36,286 nucleotides of DNA from Minisyncoccota bacterium (GCA_023143145.1 JAGLID010000002.1:1-36286); one strand, 5' to 3'; positions 28,535 to 36,286 are shown, counted from the stretch's first letter. Notes: a model not told the origin generated them from the sequence alone. A program made the numbers and translations.

Positions 28535-30028
28535 TTATTCTACGCTGCTCATAATTGTTTGTGCTTTTTTACTTGGGTCTATAATAAACTTGAGCAAATC
28601 CTTCTTCCCTATAATTACTGGAAATTCTAAATGGCTTCGGTCAATTACTGACATTCTTGAAAAAACCTCAACACCAGACAAAATAATTTCCATATTAACC
28701 ATCAGCCTATAAGATATACCATGACTTGATCTTATTAAAACTGTACTAAAGTTTTCTCCCCATTTCAATAATTTGTCTTTGATTTCCTCATCGAGGTCAT
28801 CGGCTTTGGAACTCTGAGTAATTTCTAAATCTTTAACAACTTCATCGAATTCGTCTATCACATCACCATAACCAAGCTTTCTCGCTATTTCTTTGTCTAT
28901 TGAAGATACACCTGCTCCAGTATCAATTTTTGCTTTTAGCTCCATTTCCTCTAGTTTACTCTCATTCTTTTCTGTGATTACTTTATCATTTCCTCCATCA
29001 TCAACCTCCGCAATTTCTTTTATTTTATGTTTGATTTTTATAGACTCAATAATTCCCAAAACCTGTTTTCCAGAGATTTCTTCAATTTCCTCTTCAATTT
29101 CTCCTCCAAAAAGATCTTGCGCAATTCTGATGCCGTGAGCCTCGTCTTGAACTTTGATTCCTTGAACTTTTTGCAATCTATATTTCAGTGGTGCCAAATT
29201 AGCAATTTGAATCGAAAGTCCAGAGTGTGCATTAATCTCAAGCACAACTGGTCCTCTTTCCTTGTCAATTGCGACATCAACTCCAATATAACCAAGCTTT
29301 GAAACTTGCTGACATTTAATTGCAATTTCCAAAATTTTCCTCCAATAAGGAATCCTGATTCCACTTAATTTTAGTTTTGAATCCGGATGTTTTTCAATCA
29401 GCTGATCTCTTTGAACGGCGTGAGTAGAGATCCCATTGGTAATATCGATTCCAAGTCCAATACCACCAAGATGAAGATTGGCCTTCCCGTCCGACTCTTT
29501 CGTAGGAAGACGAAGCATGGCCATCACAGGAACATTGTTATAAACAATAACTCTGATGTCGGGGATACCTTTATATGCATAAGGCTTTAAAGTTTTTGAA
29601 ATTTGAATTCTTTCTTCAAAAAAAGCAATGTCTGAAACTCCAGAAAGAGAATAAAATCCTTCAAAAACATCCATTATATGATTTCGCAAATCTTTTATCG
29701 TAATTCTTCTCCCTTCTGTCGAAACCCAGCTTTGATCTTTTTTCTGACCAAATATTATTTTTATTCCTTCTCCGCCTCTTCCATGATTCGGCTTGAGAAC
29801 AAAACTTTTTGGCAAGTCTGCCCATTTAAACATTTCCAGATCTTTTCTATTTTTTATAACACCAAAAACCTTCGGGACAGGTATTCCGTTGTTGAAAAGT
29901 AATTCCTTGCTTCTCAACTTATTGTCTGCAAGGCGAATCGCATCTTGAAGATTACTTGGTCTAATATATGTTAGGTTTCTGGAATTCATTCCCAAAAGAC
30001 CTCTACTTTTTTTAATTGTTGTCAACAT
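28535..30028 (-). CDS. ATP-grasp ligase (ATPgrasp_ST / alpha-L-glutamate ligase-like) fused to retropepsin-like (RimB/PF05618-type) domain
   Basis: 'SFVLKPNHGRGGEGIKII', 'DIRVIVYNNVPVMAMLRLPT', 'GYIGVDVAIDKERGPVVLEINAHSGLSIQIAN'. C-terminal 'ELKAKIDTGAGVSSIDKEIARKLG' and 'EFPVIIGKKDLLKFIIDPSK' are typical of the retropepsin-like family. Confidence 0.85.
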   Translation of the reverse strand: MLTTIKKSRGLLGMNSRNLTYIRPSNLQDAIRLADNKLRSKELLFNNGIPVPKVFGVIKNRKDLEMFKWADLPKSFVLKPNHGRGGEGIKIIFGQKKDQSWVSTEGRRITIKDLRNHIMDVFEGFYSLSGVSDIAFFEERIQISKTLKPYAYKGIPDIRVIVYNNVPVMAMLRLPTKESDGKANLHLGGIGLGIDITNGISTHAVQRDQLIEKHPDSKLKLSGIRIPYWRKILEIAIKCQQVSKLGYIGVDVAIDKERGPVVLEINAHSGLSIQIANLAPLKYRLQKVQGIKVQDEAHGIRIAQDLFGGEIEEEIEEISGKQVLGIIESIKIKHKIKEIAEVDDGGNDKVITEKNESKLEEMELKAKIDTGAGVSSIDKEIARKLGYGDVIDEFDEVVKDLEITQSSKADDLDEEIKDKLLKWGENFSTVLIRSSHGISYRLMVNMEIILSGVEVFSRMSVIDRSHLEFPVIIGKKDLLKFIIDPSKKAQTIMSSVE

Positions 30029-30662
30029 GTTTTATAACATCTTTAAATCTAAAATATTCTCTTAACCTTAATCCAGTCCATTTTCCTAAAATAATATTAA
30101 TGACGAGAAGCAGGATTATGTATTCTGGATGGTTAAGAATTAAATTTCGAAAGCTATCCCAAACAATAAAATAATATCCAGCGCTTGAGATGATTATTGT
30201 TTCTATTGATAAAATTGTCGCCGTTCTTATTCCTTTTTCAACTTGAGTAGAGATGAATTTTTCAATCAATGTTATCATAATCAAAATTGGCAAAATTGAA
30301 GTTGAGGCAAGTCCAATTTTTCCAAATGAGCCCGCCAAAGTTAACAACCCTAAAATCGCAATACTAATCACGGTGAGCACAATGGCAATTCGCGGAAGAT
30401 ATAACAATCTAAATTTTTTCAAAAAATATCTCATTGCAGTTCCAGAAATCAAAACGACAACAAAAATGGCAAGGCCATATTTTAATCCTATCGCCCAAAA
30501 AGCAAATGTTAGAACAAGTGGAGTATATACTCCAAAAGACTTTACTCCAATGATTTGTCTGAAAATGACAATCAATGTTGCAACAAAAGGAAGAGCAAGA
30601 ATCAAATATACAGTTTCAACATCTACTCCCTGAGAAATTATAACATTTATTATTTCTGACAT
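30012..30662 (-). CDS. 7TM membrane protein resembling the 7TM half of '7TM inactive transglutaminase' proteins
   Basis: 'LILALPFVATLIVIFRQIIGVKSFGVYTPLVLTFAFWAIGLKYGLAIF'; ~7 hydrophobic helices; overlaps the next gene by 17 bp. Confidence 0.75.
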   Translation of the reverse strand: MSEIINVIISQGVDVETVYLILALPFVATLIVIFRQIIGVKSFGVYTPLVLTFAFWAIGLKYGLAIFVVVLISGTAMRYFLKKFRLLYLPRIAIVLTVISIAILGLLTLAGSFGKIGLASTSILPILIMITLIEKFISTQVEKGIRTATILSIETIIISSAGYYFIVWDSFRNLILNHPEYIILLLVINIILGKWTGLRLREYFRFKDVIKHVDNN

Positions 30663-30815
30663 AAAATTGTATTAAATATTAAGTATTAATTATTAAGTAT
30701 TAAGCTTTATGCCTGACACTCAATATTAAATACTTTATTTTTGGCTTTTGTGTCTTGCTCCTTTCCTCTCATTTTTGATTTCACGCATCTATAAACTTGA
30801 AAATTATGTCGATTC

Positions 30816-31316
30816 TTATTTTGCACCACCCTGCACTGCTTTTGCAAATTTTATACTACTTTCACAACACACAGCCACTGCCAGAGCATCCGCTGCATCA
30901 TCTGGCTTAGGAATCTCTTTTAAACCAAGAATCGACTTCACCATCTGCTGAACTTGCTTTTTCTCAGCGCGACCATATCCTACCACCGCCTGCTTAACCT
31001 GTAAAGGGGTATATTCACAAATTTCTAAACCTTGATTTTTCCCGATAAATAAAATAACCCCGCGAGCTTGGCCGACAGTTATAATCGTTTTGTTATTCTT
31101 AAAAAAGAATAACTCTTCAACGGCCATTACTTGGGGTTTATGTTTTTTTATGACTTGCTGCAATTCTTTTGCAATCAGATTAAGCCTTTCGGGCATATCT
31201 AAATTTTTATCAGTTTCTATACAACCGAAATCTAAAACTTTTAATTTATTTATTTGGCTCTCAATCACTCCAAATCCAGTAGTTGCAGTCCCAGGATCAA
31301 CACCAAGGATAATCAT
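30816..31316 (-). CDS. ruvC: Crossover junction endodeoxyribonuclease RuvC
   Basis: 'MIILGVDPGTATTGFGVIE', 'AVEELFFFKNNKTIITVGQARGVIL', 'YTPLQVKQAVVGYGRAEKKQVQQMV', 'PKPDDAADALAVAVC'. Confidence 0.97.
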   Translation of the reverse strand: MIILGVDPGTATTGFGVIESQINKLKVLDFGCIETDKNLDMPERLNLIAKELQQVIKKHKPQVMAVEELFFFKNNKTIITVGQARGVILFIGKNQGLEICEYTPLQVKQAVVGYGRAEKKQVQQMVKSILGLKEIPKPDDAADALAVAVCCESSIKFAKAVQGGAK

Positions 31317-31356
31317 ATAATAAATTTAAAAATAAATACTCTTTGAATAAATGCTA

Positions 31357-32097
31357 TCATTCTTCCAAATTCGAACTAACATCATTTACATCCTCTTGCT
31401 CGTCAAGAGCTTCAAAAAGTTTTTCAATTCTGTTATGAATTTTTTCATCTTCAATTTTGATTGTATTTTTTGCTTTCCATTCAAAACCAACATCAGCAAT
31501 CGTAAAATTTTTTTTCTCTAAATTTTCTTTTACTTTATATAAATCAGCTGGTTTAGTATAAACTACGATTACTTGATGATCTTCTTCTGCAGGAACAACA
31601 CTAAAATCTTCCGCCCCAGAATCTATAATTATCATTTCTGTTTCCTCTTCATTGGTTTGCAAATCTTTTTTCTCAATCTCAATATATCCAAATCTATCAA
31701 ACATCCACTTTACACTTCCAACCTCTCCGAGTCTACCACTATTTCGAGAAAGAATGTGCTTAATCTCCGCTACCGTCCTATTTGTGCTATCTGTAGTTCC
31801 TTCAATGATTAAAGCAATTCCTTCTGGCCCATAAGCCTCATATAAAACTTCTTCAATTGCACCACCTTCAAGTTCTCCTGTTCCTTTTTTAATTGCTTTC
31901 TCAACATTGTCAGAAGGCATATTAACCTGTTTCGCTTTTTCAACTGCAAGTTTTAATGCTGGGTTCATTGCAGTATCTCCGCCATTTTTTGCCTCTAATG
32001 TAATTTGCTTTGAAAGTTGAGAAAAAATCTTCCCCTTCTTCACATCAGCAACTCCCTTTTGCCTTTTAATTTTTGACCATTTATTATGTCCAGACAT
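31357..32097 (-). CDS. yebC: YebC/PmpR family (TACO1-like) protein
   Basis: 'MSGHNKWSKIKRQKGVADVKKGKIFSQLSKQITLEAKNGG', 'YEAYGPEGIALIIEGTTDSTNRTVAEIKHILSRNSG'. Confidence 0.97.
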   Translation of the reverse strand: MSGHNKWSKIKRQKGVADVKKGKIFSQLSKQITLEAKNGGDTAMNPALKLAVEKAKQVNMPSDNVEKAIKKGTGELEGGAIEEVLYEAYGPEGIALIIEGTTDSTNRTVAEIKHILSRNSGRLGEVGSVKWMFDRFGYIEIEKKDLQTNEEETEMIIIDSGAEDFSVVPAEEDHQVIVVYTKPADLYKVKENLEKKNFTIADVGFEWKAKNTIKIEDEKIHNRIEKLFEALDEQEDVNDVSSNLEE

Positions 32098-32205
32098 AAA
32101 GTTGCCTTATTTCCAATAAAAAAAGAGTATCACTAACAACACTCTAGCTTGTTTTAAGTATAGTAGAAAAGAAATGTTTGGTCAATAACAAAATAATATT
32201 ATCGC

Positions 32206-32230
32206 GGGAACTGGTTTGAAACCAGTTTCT
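32206..32230. repeat. REP-like hairpin (family A, dispersed copy)
   Basis: gggaactggtt-tga-aaccagtttct. Flank 'gcgggaactggtttg.aaccagtt........ttttgaaatttca' also matches the copy at 10744-10788. Confidence 0.75.
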
Positions 32231-32398
32231 TTTGTTTTGAAATTTCATTTTTGTTTTTGTTTTTACAGTCAAACCCCACAACTCAATTCCTTCCAATCTC
32301 AAAATATCAAGAACAGATTGCAAATCCACTCTCGCATTAAAAACGATATTTTCCAATTCTCGCATAAACATTTTTTGAAAAATATAAAGTCTTCTGTT

Positions 32399-32422
32399 GG
32401 CTCCAGTCTCCTGACTGGATCC
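32399..32422. repeat. Imperfect inverted repeat
   Basis: ggctccagtc-tcct-gactggatcc, 9/10 paired. Confidence 0.6.
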
Positions 32423-32534
32423 TTTTGTGATTTCAAAAAATATTTTCCGACTTACACAAAAGCTCCATACGGGAACATGAAGCCAACTTGAACTCTGATG
32501 AGCCAAAAAGTTATATGAAAGAAATATAATCTCT

Positions 32535-33686
32535 CTATTTCCTAGCTTCCAATCTTTTATAAACATACCAAACTACTCCTCCAAAAGCCCATACAGAAAT
32601 CAAACATACAGCCAGCCAGCCAACAACAGGAATAATCCATAAAACCATCAGGACTAAATATCCCAAAATGAAATTCATCCACGGAAATTTTCTTGTCAAT
32701 TCTCTTTCTCGAAATTGTTTATTGATTAAATGTCCTACGGCAATTATGGCGATAATCTTAGAAATCATCATCGCAGTTATAAAGCTAAATAGAATAACCA
32801 TCATAAGAGGCATCCCTATCAAAGAAACCAAAAGAATAATCAAAAACACTGGAATTAAAATCATAGCAAGAACACCAACTGCCAAATTTTTCCATGGCTC
32901 TTTTTCCATAGAATTATAAATGTCTCTCCCGTTTCTATAAAATATTTTATACAAGACAAGCCCTAAAATCAAAAGTCCGAGGAACCTTAACAGCTCAAAT
33001 CCTAAAAGAAATCCCAAAAAGCCACTTTTTTCATTTTTACTGACTGGCAAGGATTTTTTGATAATTTCTCCTGCGACAATATTTTCGTTAATAGAAAGAT
33101 TTCTATCACTGTGGTAAATTAAATTCCCCCCGATTTTTGCATCTGGTCTAATCGAAATTTCTTCTGCCCAAATTTCCACATCACCATCGGTTCTACCTGA
33201 TAAGAGCACTCGTCCACCTGCAGCTTTAATATCACCTTTGACATCACCTCGTACCTCAATGTTTCCCCCTGCAATATAAACATTTCCGTCAACAATACTA
33301 TCTTTTTCTATCGCAATACTTGCTCCAGCGAGAGTAGCATTCTTAGTCACACTTCCTTCAACTGAAATGTTACTACCAACTGCCCTTACATTACCTTCTT
33401 TTTCTCCACCAATTTTTATCTCCCCTCCTGCAACCAAAACATCACCAAATGATTTTCCTGAAAAATTAATCATTCCTCCTGCGACCATCACATCTCCGTC
33501 AACAGTTCCCGCTACATCAACAACCCCTGCAGCACCTAAATAATCTCCATCTACTGTCTCGCTTTCAGACAAAAAAACTTCCTTTTCTTGAAAATCAGTT
33601 CGCCCAGAAGCAAAAATTGTTCCTGCGCCAACAAAAAGAAAAATCGCCATAATAAAAGCAATTTTTATTGTAATTTCTTTTTTCAT
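32535..33686 (-). CDS. Bactofilin-like/polymer-forming beta-helix protein with C-terminal membrane helices
   Basis: Signal-like N-terminus; repeated 'VDGDVMVAGGMINFSGKSFGDVLVAGGEIKIGGEKEGNVRAVGSNISVEGSV..' pattern; then several TM segments. Confidence 0.78.
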   Translation of the reverse strand: MKKEITIKIAFIMAIFLFVGAGTIFASGRTDFQEKEVFLSESETVDGDYLGAAGVVDVAGTVDGDVMVAGGMINFSGKSFGDVLVAGGEIKIGGEKEGNVRAVGSNISVEGSVTKNATLAGASIAIEKDSIVDGNVYIAGGNIEVRGDVKGDIKAAGGRVLLSGRTDGDVEIWAEEISIRPDAKIGGNLIYHSDRNLSINENIVAGEIIKKSLPVSKNEKSGFLGFLLGFELLRFLGLLILGLVLYKIFYRNGRDIYNSMEKEPWKNLAVGVLAMILIPVFLIILLVSLIGMPLMMVILFSFITAMMISKIIAIIAVGHLINKQFRERELTRKFPWMNFILGYLVLMVLWIIPVVGWLAVCLISVWAFGGVVWYVYKRLEARK

Positions 33687-33776
33687 ATATTTAACTTAAT
33701 AATTAACACCTACTACAAGAATAATCCTATTTAAAAATTAAACAAGTTAATTATCCACAAGTTTAATGTATGTTAT

Positions 33777-33855
33777 AATTTGTCATCCTGAGCTTGTCGA
33801 AAGTTGGTAAACACGCAAAATTTAGCGTAGTTCGACAAACTCACTATGACAAATT
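33777..33855. repeat. Long imperfect inverted repeat (MITE/REP-like)
   Basis: aatttgtcatcctgagcttgtcgaa (33777-33801) pairs with ttcgacaaactcactatgacaaatt (33831-33855), 22/25. Confidence 0.75.
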
Positions 33856-33893
33856 TAGCTATTTCGTAATTCAAAATAATTAGCTTTGATTTA

Positions 33894-34355
33894 TTATTTC
33901 AATATTATTTTATTCCCAGCCTCAATTCCCATCTCCTCCGCTAATCCACTATTTATTTCCAAAACATATTTTGCTTTTTGATTTGGTCCAAAAGATTCAC
34001 ATTGTTCAACCTTACAGGGCTGGGCATTTTTTTGAATAAAAATAATTTTATCATTCGTATTAATCCAAATGATATCGAGAGGAATCAATGTGTTCTTCAT
34101 CCAAAAATTATGAATCCCTTCTTTTTCAAATATAAAAAACATCCCATCATCAGCCAGCATGTTTTTTCTGTTCATTAATCCGATTTCTCTTTTTTGTGGA
34201 GTATCTGCGATTTCTACATCAAAACAATTACTTTCGATACATACCATGGTAGAGATGGGTTTCAAACCTGTCCCTACGTTATTCACACCATTTTGCGGAA
34301 ACAAATAAATTACAATAATAATTACAATCAATAAAATATAGATTAGTTTTTTCAT
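33894..34355 (-). CDS. DUF192 domain-containing membrane-anchored protein
   Basis: N-terminal TM; 'DTPQKREIGLMNRKNMLADDGMFFIFEKEGIHNFWMKNTLIPLDIIWIN' is the DUF192 signature. Confidence 0.93.
   Translation of the reverse strand: MKKLIYILLIVIIIVIYLFPQNGVNNVGTGLKPISTMVCIESNCFDVEIADTPQKREIGLMNRKNMLADDGMFFIFEKEGIHNFWMKNTLIPLDIIWINTNDKIIFIQKNAQPCKVEQCESFGPNQKAKYVLEINSGLAEEMGIEAGNKIILK
34249..34277. repeat. REP-like palindrome inside the DUF192 coding sequence
   Basis: gtagagatgggtttcaaacctgtccctac; 23/28 identical to agagacgggttacaaacccgtccccgcg at 10817. Confidence 0.6.
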
Positions 34356-34606
34356 ATTTTATATAAAAATTTATTCAACTGTTGTCGGATATGTCAGACA
34401 CGAGATAATATGATTTTCATCTTATCTTAGCTTAAAATTAACTTAGCTTAAAATAATTACAATAGATTCAAAGTAAAAATTCTAATTACATTATAATATG
34501 TTTATACAGCGTTGACAATCCTAATTATAAAAATAATTTAAAAATATGTTCAAAACTATAACTCAAAATTCAATGTGTTTATCACTTATCAATAATATAC
34601 GCAAAT

Positions 34607-34690
34607 GGCCGAAGCTTTTTATTATGCTCAAATAAAAATATCTTAAAACTAACAAAAAGATTCGGCCTACAAAATAGGTCGTTTTATTTT
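34607..34690 (+). promoter_or_regulatory. Candidate terminator/antiterminator-like overlapping hairpins upstream of the amidohydrolase
   Basis: ggccgaagcttttt (34607-34620) pairs with aaaaagattcggcc (34654-34667). cggccta (34663-34669) alternatively pairs with taggtcg (34675-34681), followed by ttttatttt. Confidence 0.5.
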
Positions 34691-34931
34691 GACTAGTTCT
34701 CCCTTATTTTACTTTATTCACTTCTACCGAGTTTGTCTTTCGGAGATTAATTCAAGAAAATATTAATTAATAATTATTCGTCTATCTCTCGGAATGACAC
34801 ATAACCTTTATACACAATCTAGATCTGTTAATCTCCTATTTTTTGCAAGTTGAAAATAATTTCATTTGCAAAAAACAGGAAATTATAATTCCTGCGTTCA
34901 TTGACAATTGAATATAAGATGAGGTGATAAA

Positions 34932-35789
34932 ATTAGAAAAGAAATTAAAAAGAAACTTACACGTGCAAAGATCATTGATAATCATGCTCACCTGAGTATG
35001 TATCCCCAAAGCCGGGCGAATATGCAAAATTTGCAGGCAGATATGGCAAACAACAAAATTGATTTTGCCATTACTCTAGCAGCATATTTTCCCCGCAAAA
35101 CTGGAAGCATCTCAAATGAGCAAGTGCTTTCTGCTACTAAAGATTATGACAACATCATTGTCTTTGGTAGCTTAGATATCGAGAATAATCTCGACCAAGG
35201 AGTTGCGGAATTGAGAAGACTTCTGGAAGATGAGAAAATTTTTGGCATCAAGCTCTATCCGGGATATCAATTTTTCTATCCTAGCGACCAGAAAATTGAT
35301 GCCGTCTATGAACTGGCGCTTGAATTTAATGTGCCAGTTATGTTTCATAGCGGACTTGCCTATAAAAGTCCTGGGGGAATAAAATATTCCCGCCCGATTC
35401 ATTTTGATGATGTGGCAGGAAAATTTCCAGAGCTCAGGATAATTATCAGCCATCTTGGAGACCCAAACACAAAAGAAGCTGTGGCTGTGGCTCATAAAAA
35501 TCCGAATGTCTATTTGGACTTTTCCGGACTTATCAGCAACACAACTAAAAGCACAATCAAAGAGGATAAATGGAAGAGAAAAAATGAAGATATGATAGTC
35601 AAAACTGTAGCAGAAGCGATGACCGATTTGATGGGGACTGAAAAATTTATTTTCGGAACCGATTGGCCAATCTCTTCATATGAATCGTCTCTCAGGCTTG
35701 TTGACTCTCTAGAAGAAATTCTTGAGCTCAACAAAGAAGAGAAAGCACAAATACTATCCAAAAACATATTGAAAGTACTTGGAATATAA
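34932..35789 (+). CDS. Amidohydrolase-family (TIM-barrel metal-dependent hydrolase) protein; likely non-AUG start
   Basis: ORF-track start is 34998, but the in-frame upstream codons encode IRKEIKKKLTRAKIIDNHAHLS with the metal-binding H-x-H; gaggtgat SD at 34921-34928. Also 'VPVMFHSG', 'IISHLGDP', 'KFIFGTDWP'. Confidence 0.82.
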   Translation: MRKEIKKKLTRAKIIDNHAHLSMYPQSRANMQNLQADMANNKIDFAITLAAYFPRKTGSISNEQVLSATKDYDNIIVFGSLDIENNLDQGVAELRRLLEDEKIFGIKLYPGYQFFYPSDQKIDAVYELALEFNVPVMFHSGLAYKSPGGIKYSRPIHFDDVAGKFPELRIIISHLGDPNTKEAVAVAHKNPNVYLDFSGLISNTTKSTIKEDKWKRKNEDMIVKTVAEAMTDLMGTEKFIFGTDWPISSYESSLRLVDSLEEILELNKEEKAQILSKNILKVLGI

Positions 35790-35801
35790 GGAGGTTGAAT
35801 A

Positions 35802-36286
35802 ATGGAAAATCAGATACTGAAAGGAAGAAAAATTATCGTAACTGCTGGAACAACTTGGGTTGAGATTGACAATGTTCGCGTTATCACAAACGTCTTTGGA
35901 GGGACGACAGGATACAGAATTGCAATTCTGGCTGCAAGTATGGGAGCAAATGTAACTCTTTTGCTGGGACCACACAATATCGAAGACACGACAATCTTTG
36001 CTGATGATCCTACCGAAATTGTTATGGATAAGGTCAAAAAAAACATGCTCGATAAAGAGGAGATTATCGCAGCGGGAGGAAGTCTGGAAATTGTACAATA
36101 TAACTATTTCCAAGAACTCATGGATTTGATGGAACGCTATATATCCACAAAAGAATTTGCAGCTGTTATCCATTCTGCCGCAGTTGCTGATTATGCCCCT
36201 GTGAAAACTGAGGGAAAAATTGGATCTGGTCTGGCTGGTTTTGATATCAAGACAACACAAACCCCAAAGATTATCAAACATATCAA
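35802..36286 (+). CDS. Phosphopantothenoylcysteine synthetase (CoaB/DFP)-like, partial (runs off the window)
   Basis: ATG preceded by aaggagg. Translation MENQILKGRKIIVTAGTTWVEIDNVRVITNVFGGTTGYRIAILAASMGANVTLLLGP...AAVIHSAAVADYAPV...; DFP-like 'TAGTT..ID.VR.ITN..' and 'HSAAVADY'. Confidence 0.85.
   Translation, partial: MENQILKGRKIIVTAGTTWVEIDNVRVITNVFGGTTGYRIAILAASMGANVTLLLGPHNIEDTTIFADDPTEIVMDKVKKNMLDKEEIIAAGGSLEIVQYNYFQELMDLMERYISTKEFAAVIHSAAVADYAPVKTEGKIGSGLAGFDIKTTQTPKIIKHI

Noticed and set aside
30253-30633. 126-aa + strand ORF antisense to the 7TM gene
   Set aside because: Shadow ORF of a hydrophobic gene; no RBS or family.
30672-30702. attaagtatta short tandem repeats upstream of the 7TM gene
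   Set aside because: Low-complexity AT-rich sequence; not enough evidence for an operator or CRISPR-like array.
32144-32566. 140-aa minus-strand ORF (and the 91-aa + strand ORF 32216-32491) between yebC and the bactofilin-like gene
   Set aside because: Crosses REP-like hairpins, overlaps the bactofilin-like 3' end and has no recognisable family; more likely repeat/decayed DNA than a gene, though a search would settle it.
34920-34922. Possible UGA recoding (code 25, as in Gracilibacteria/Absconditabacteria) upstream of the amidohydrolase
   Set aside because: YebC ends at TGA (31357-31359) at its normal C-terminus and other genes read normally with code 11, so no support for recoding.
35754-36281. 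175-aa minus-strand ORF at the right edge
   Set aside because: Antisense to the CoaB-like reading frame, which has an SD, ATG and recognisable DFP motifs.

Overview
AT-rich bacterial window with dense coding and only short intergenic gaps. Gene content suggests a Patescibacteria/CPR-like genome, but this is inference and I cannot assign taxonomy from the sequence alone. Main content: (i) a glucan/glycosyltransfer block: GH57 4-alpha-glucanotransferase-like, two tandem GT4 glycosyltransferases, and a glycogen synthase fused to an APH-like kinase domain. (ii) A variable region at about 6.2-12.7 kb, marked by a ~134-bp direct repeat. It holds an alpha/beta hydrolase, an odd 2-hydroxyacid dehydrogenase, an EcoRI-family adenine methyltransferase, an AbiU2-like HEPN protein, a truncated RhuM-like fragment ending in a REP hairpin, a RAYT (Y1 transposase) flanked by REP hairpins, and a DUF262-HNH endonuclease. 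I read this as a candidate restriction/defence island. (iii) A PEP-synthase-like dikinase without the PEP-binding barrel, a HAD hydrolase, two MFS transporters, an SdpI-family protein and a TPR protein. (iv) A compact five-gene minus-strand operon: 7TM protein, ATP-grasp fused to a retropepsin-like domain, DUF1704/MATCAP-type metallopeptidase, and two ATP-grasp ligases. I consider this the best candidate for an uncharacterised peptide-modification system. (v) RuvC, YebC, a bactofilin-like membrane protein, a DUF192 protein, an amidohydrolase with an apparent non-AUG start, and a partial CoaB-like gene at the right edge. No rRNA, tRNA or CRISPR array was recognised. All family calls are from reading motifs by eye; no searches were run.
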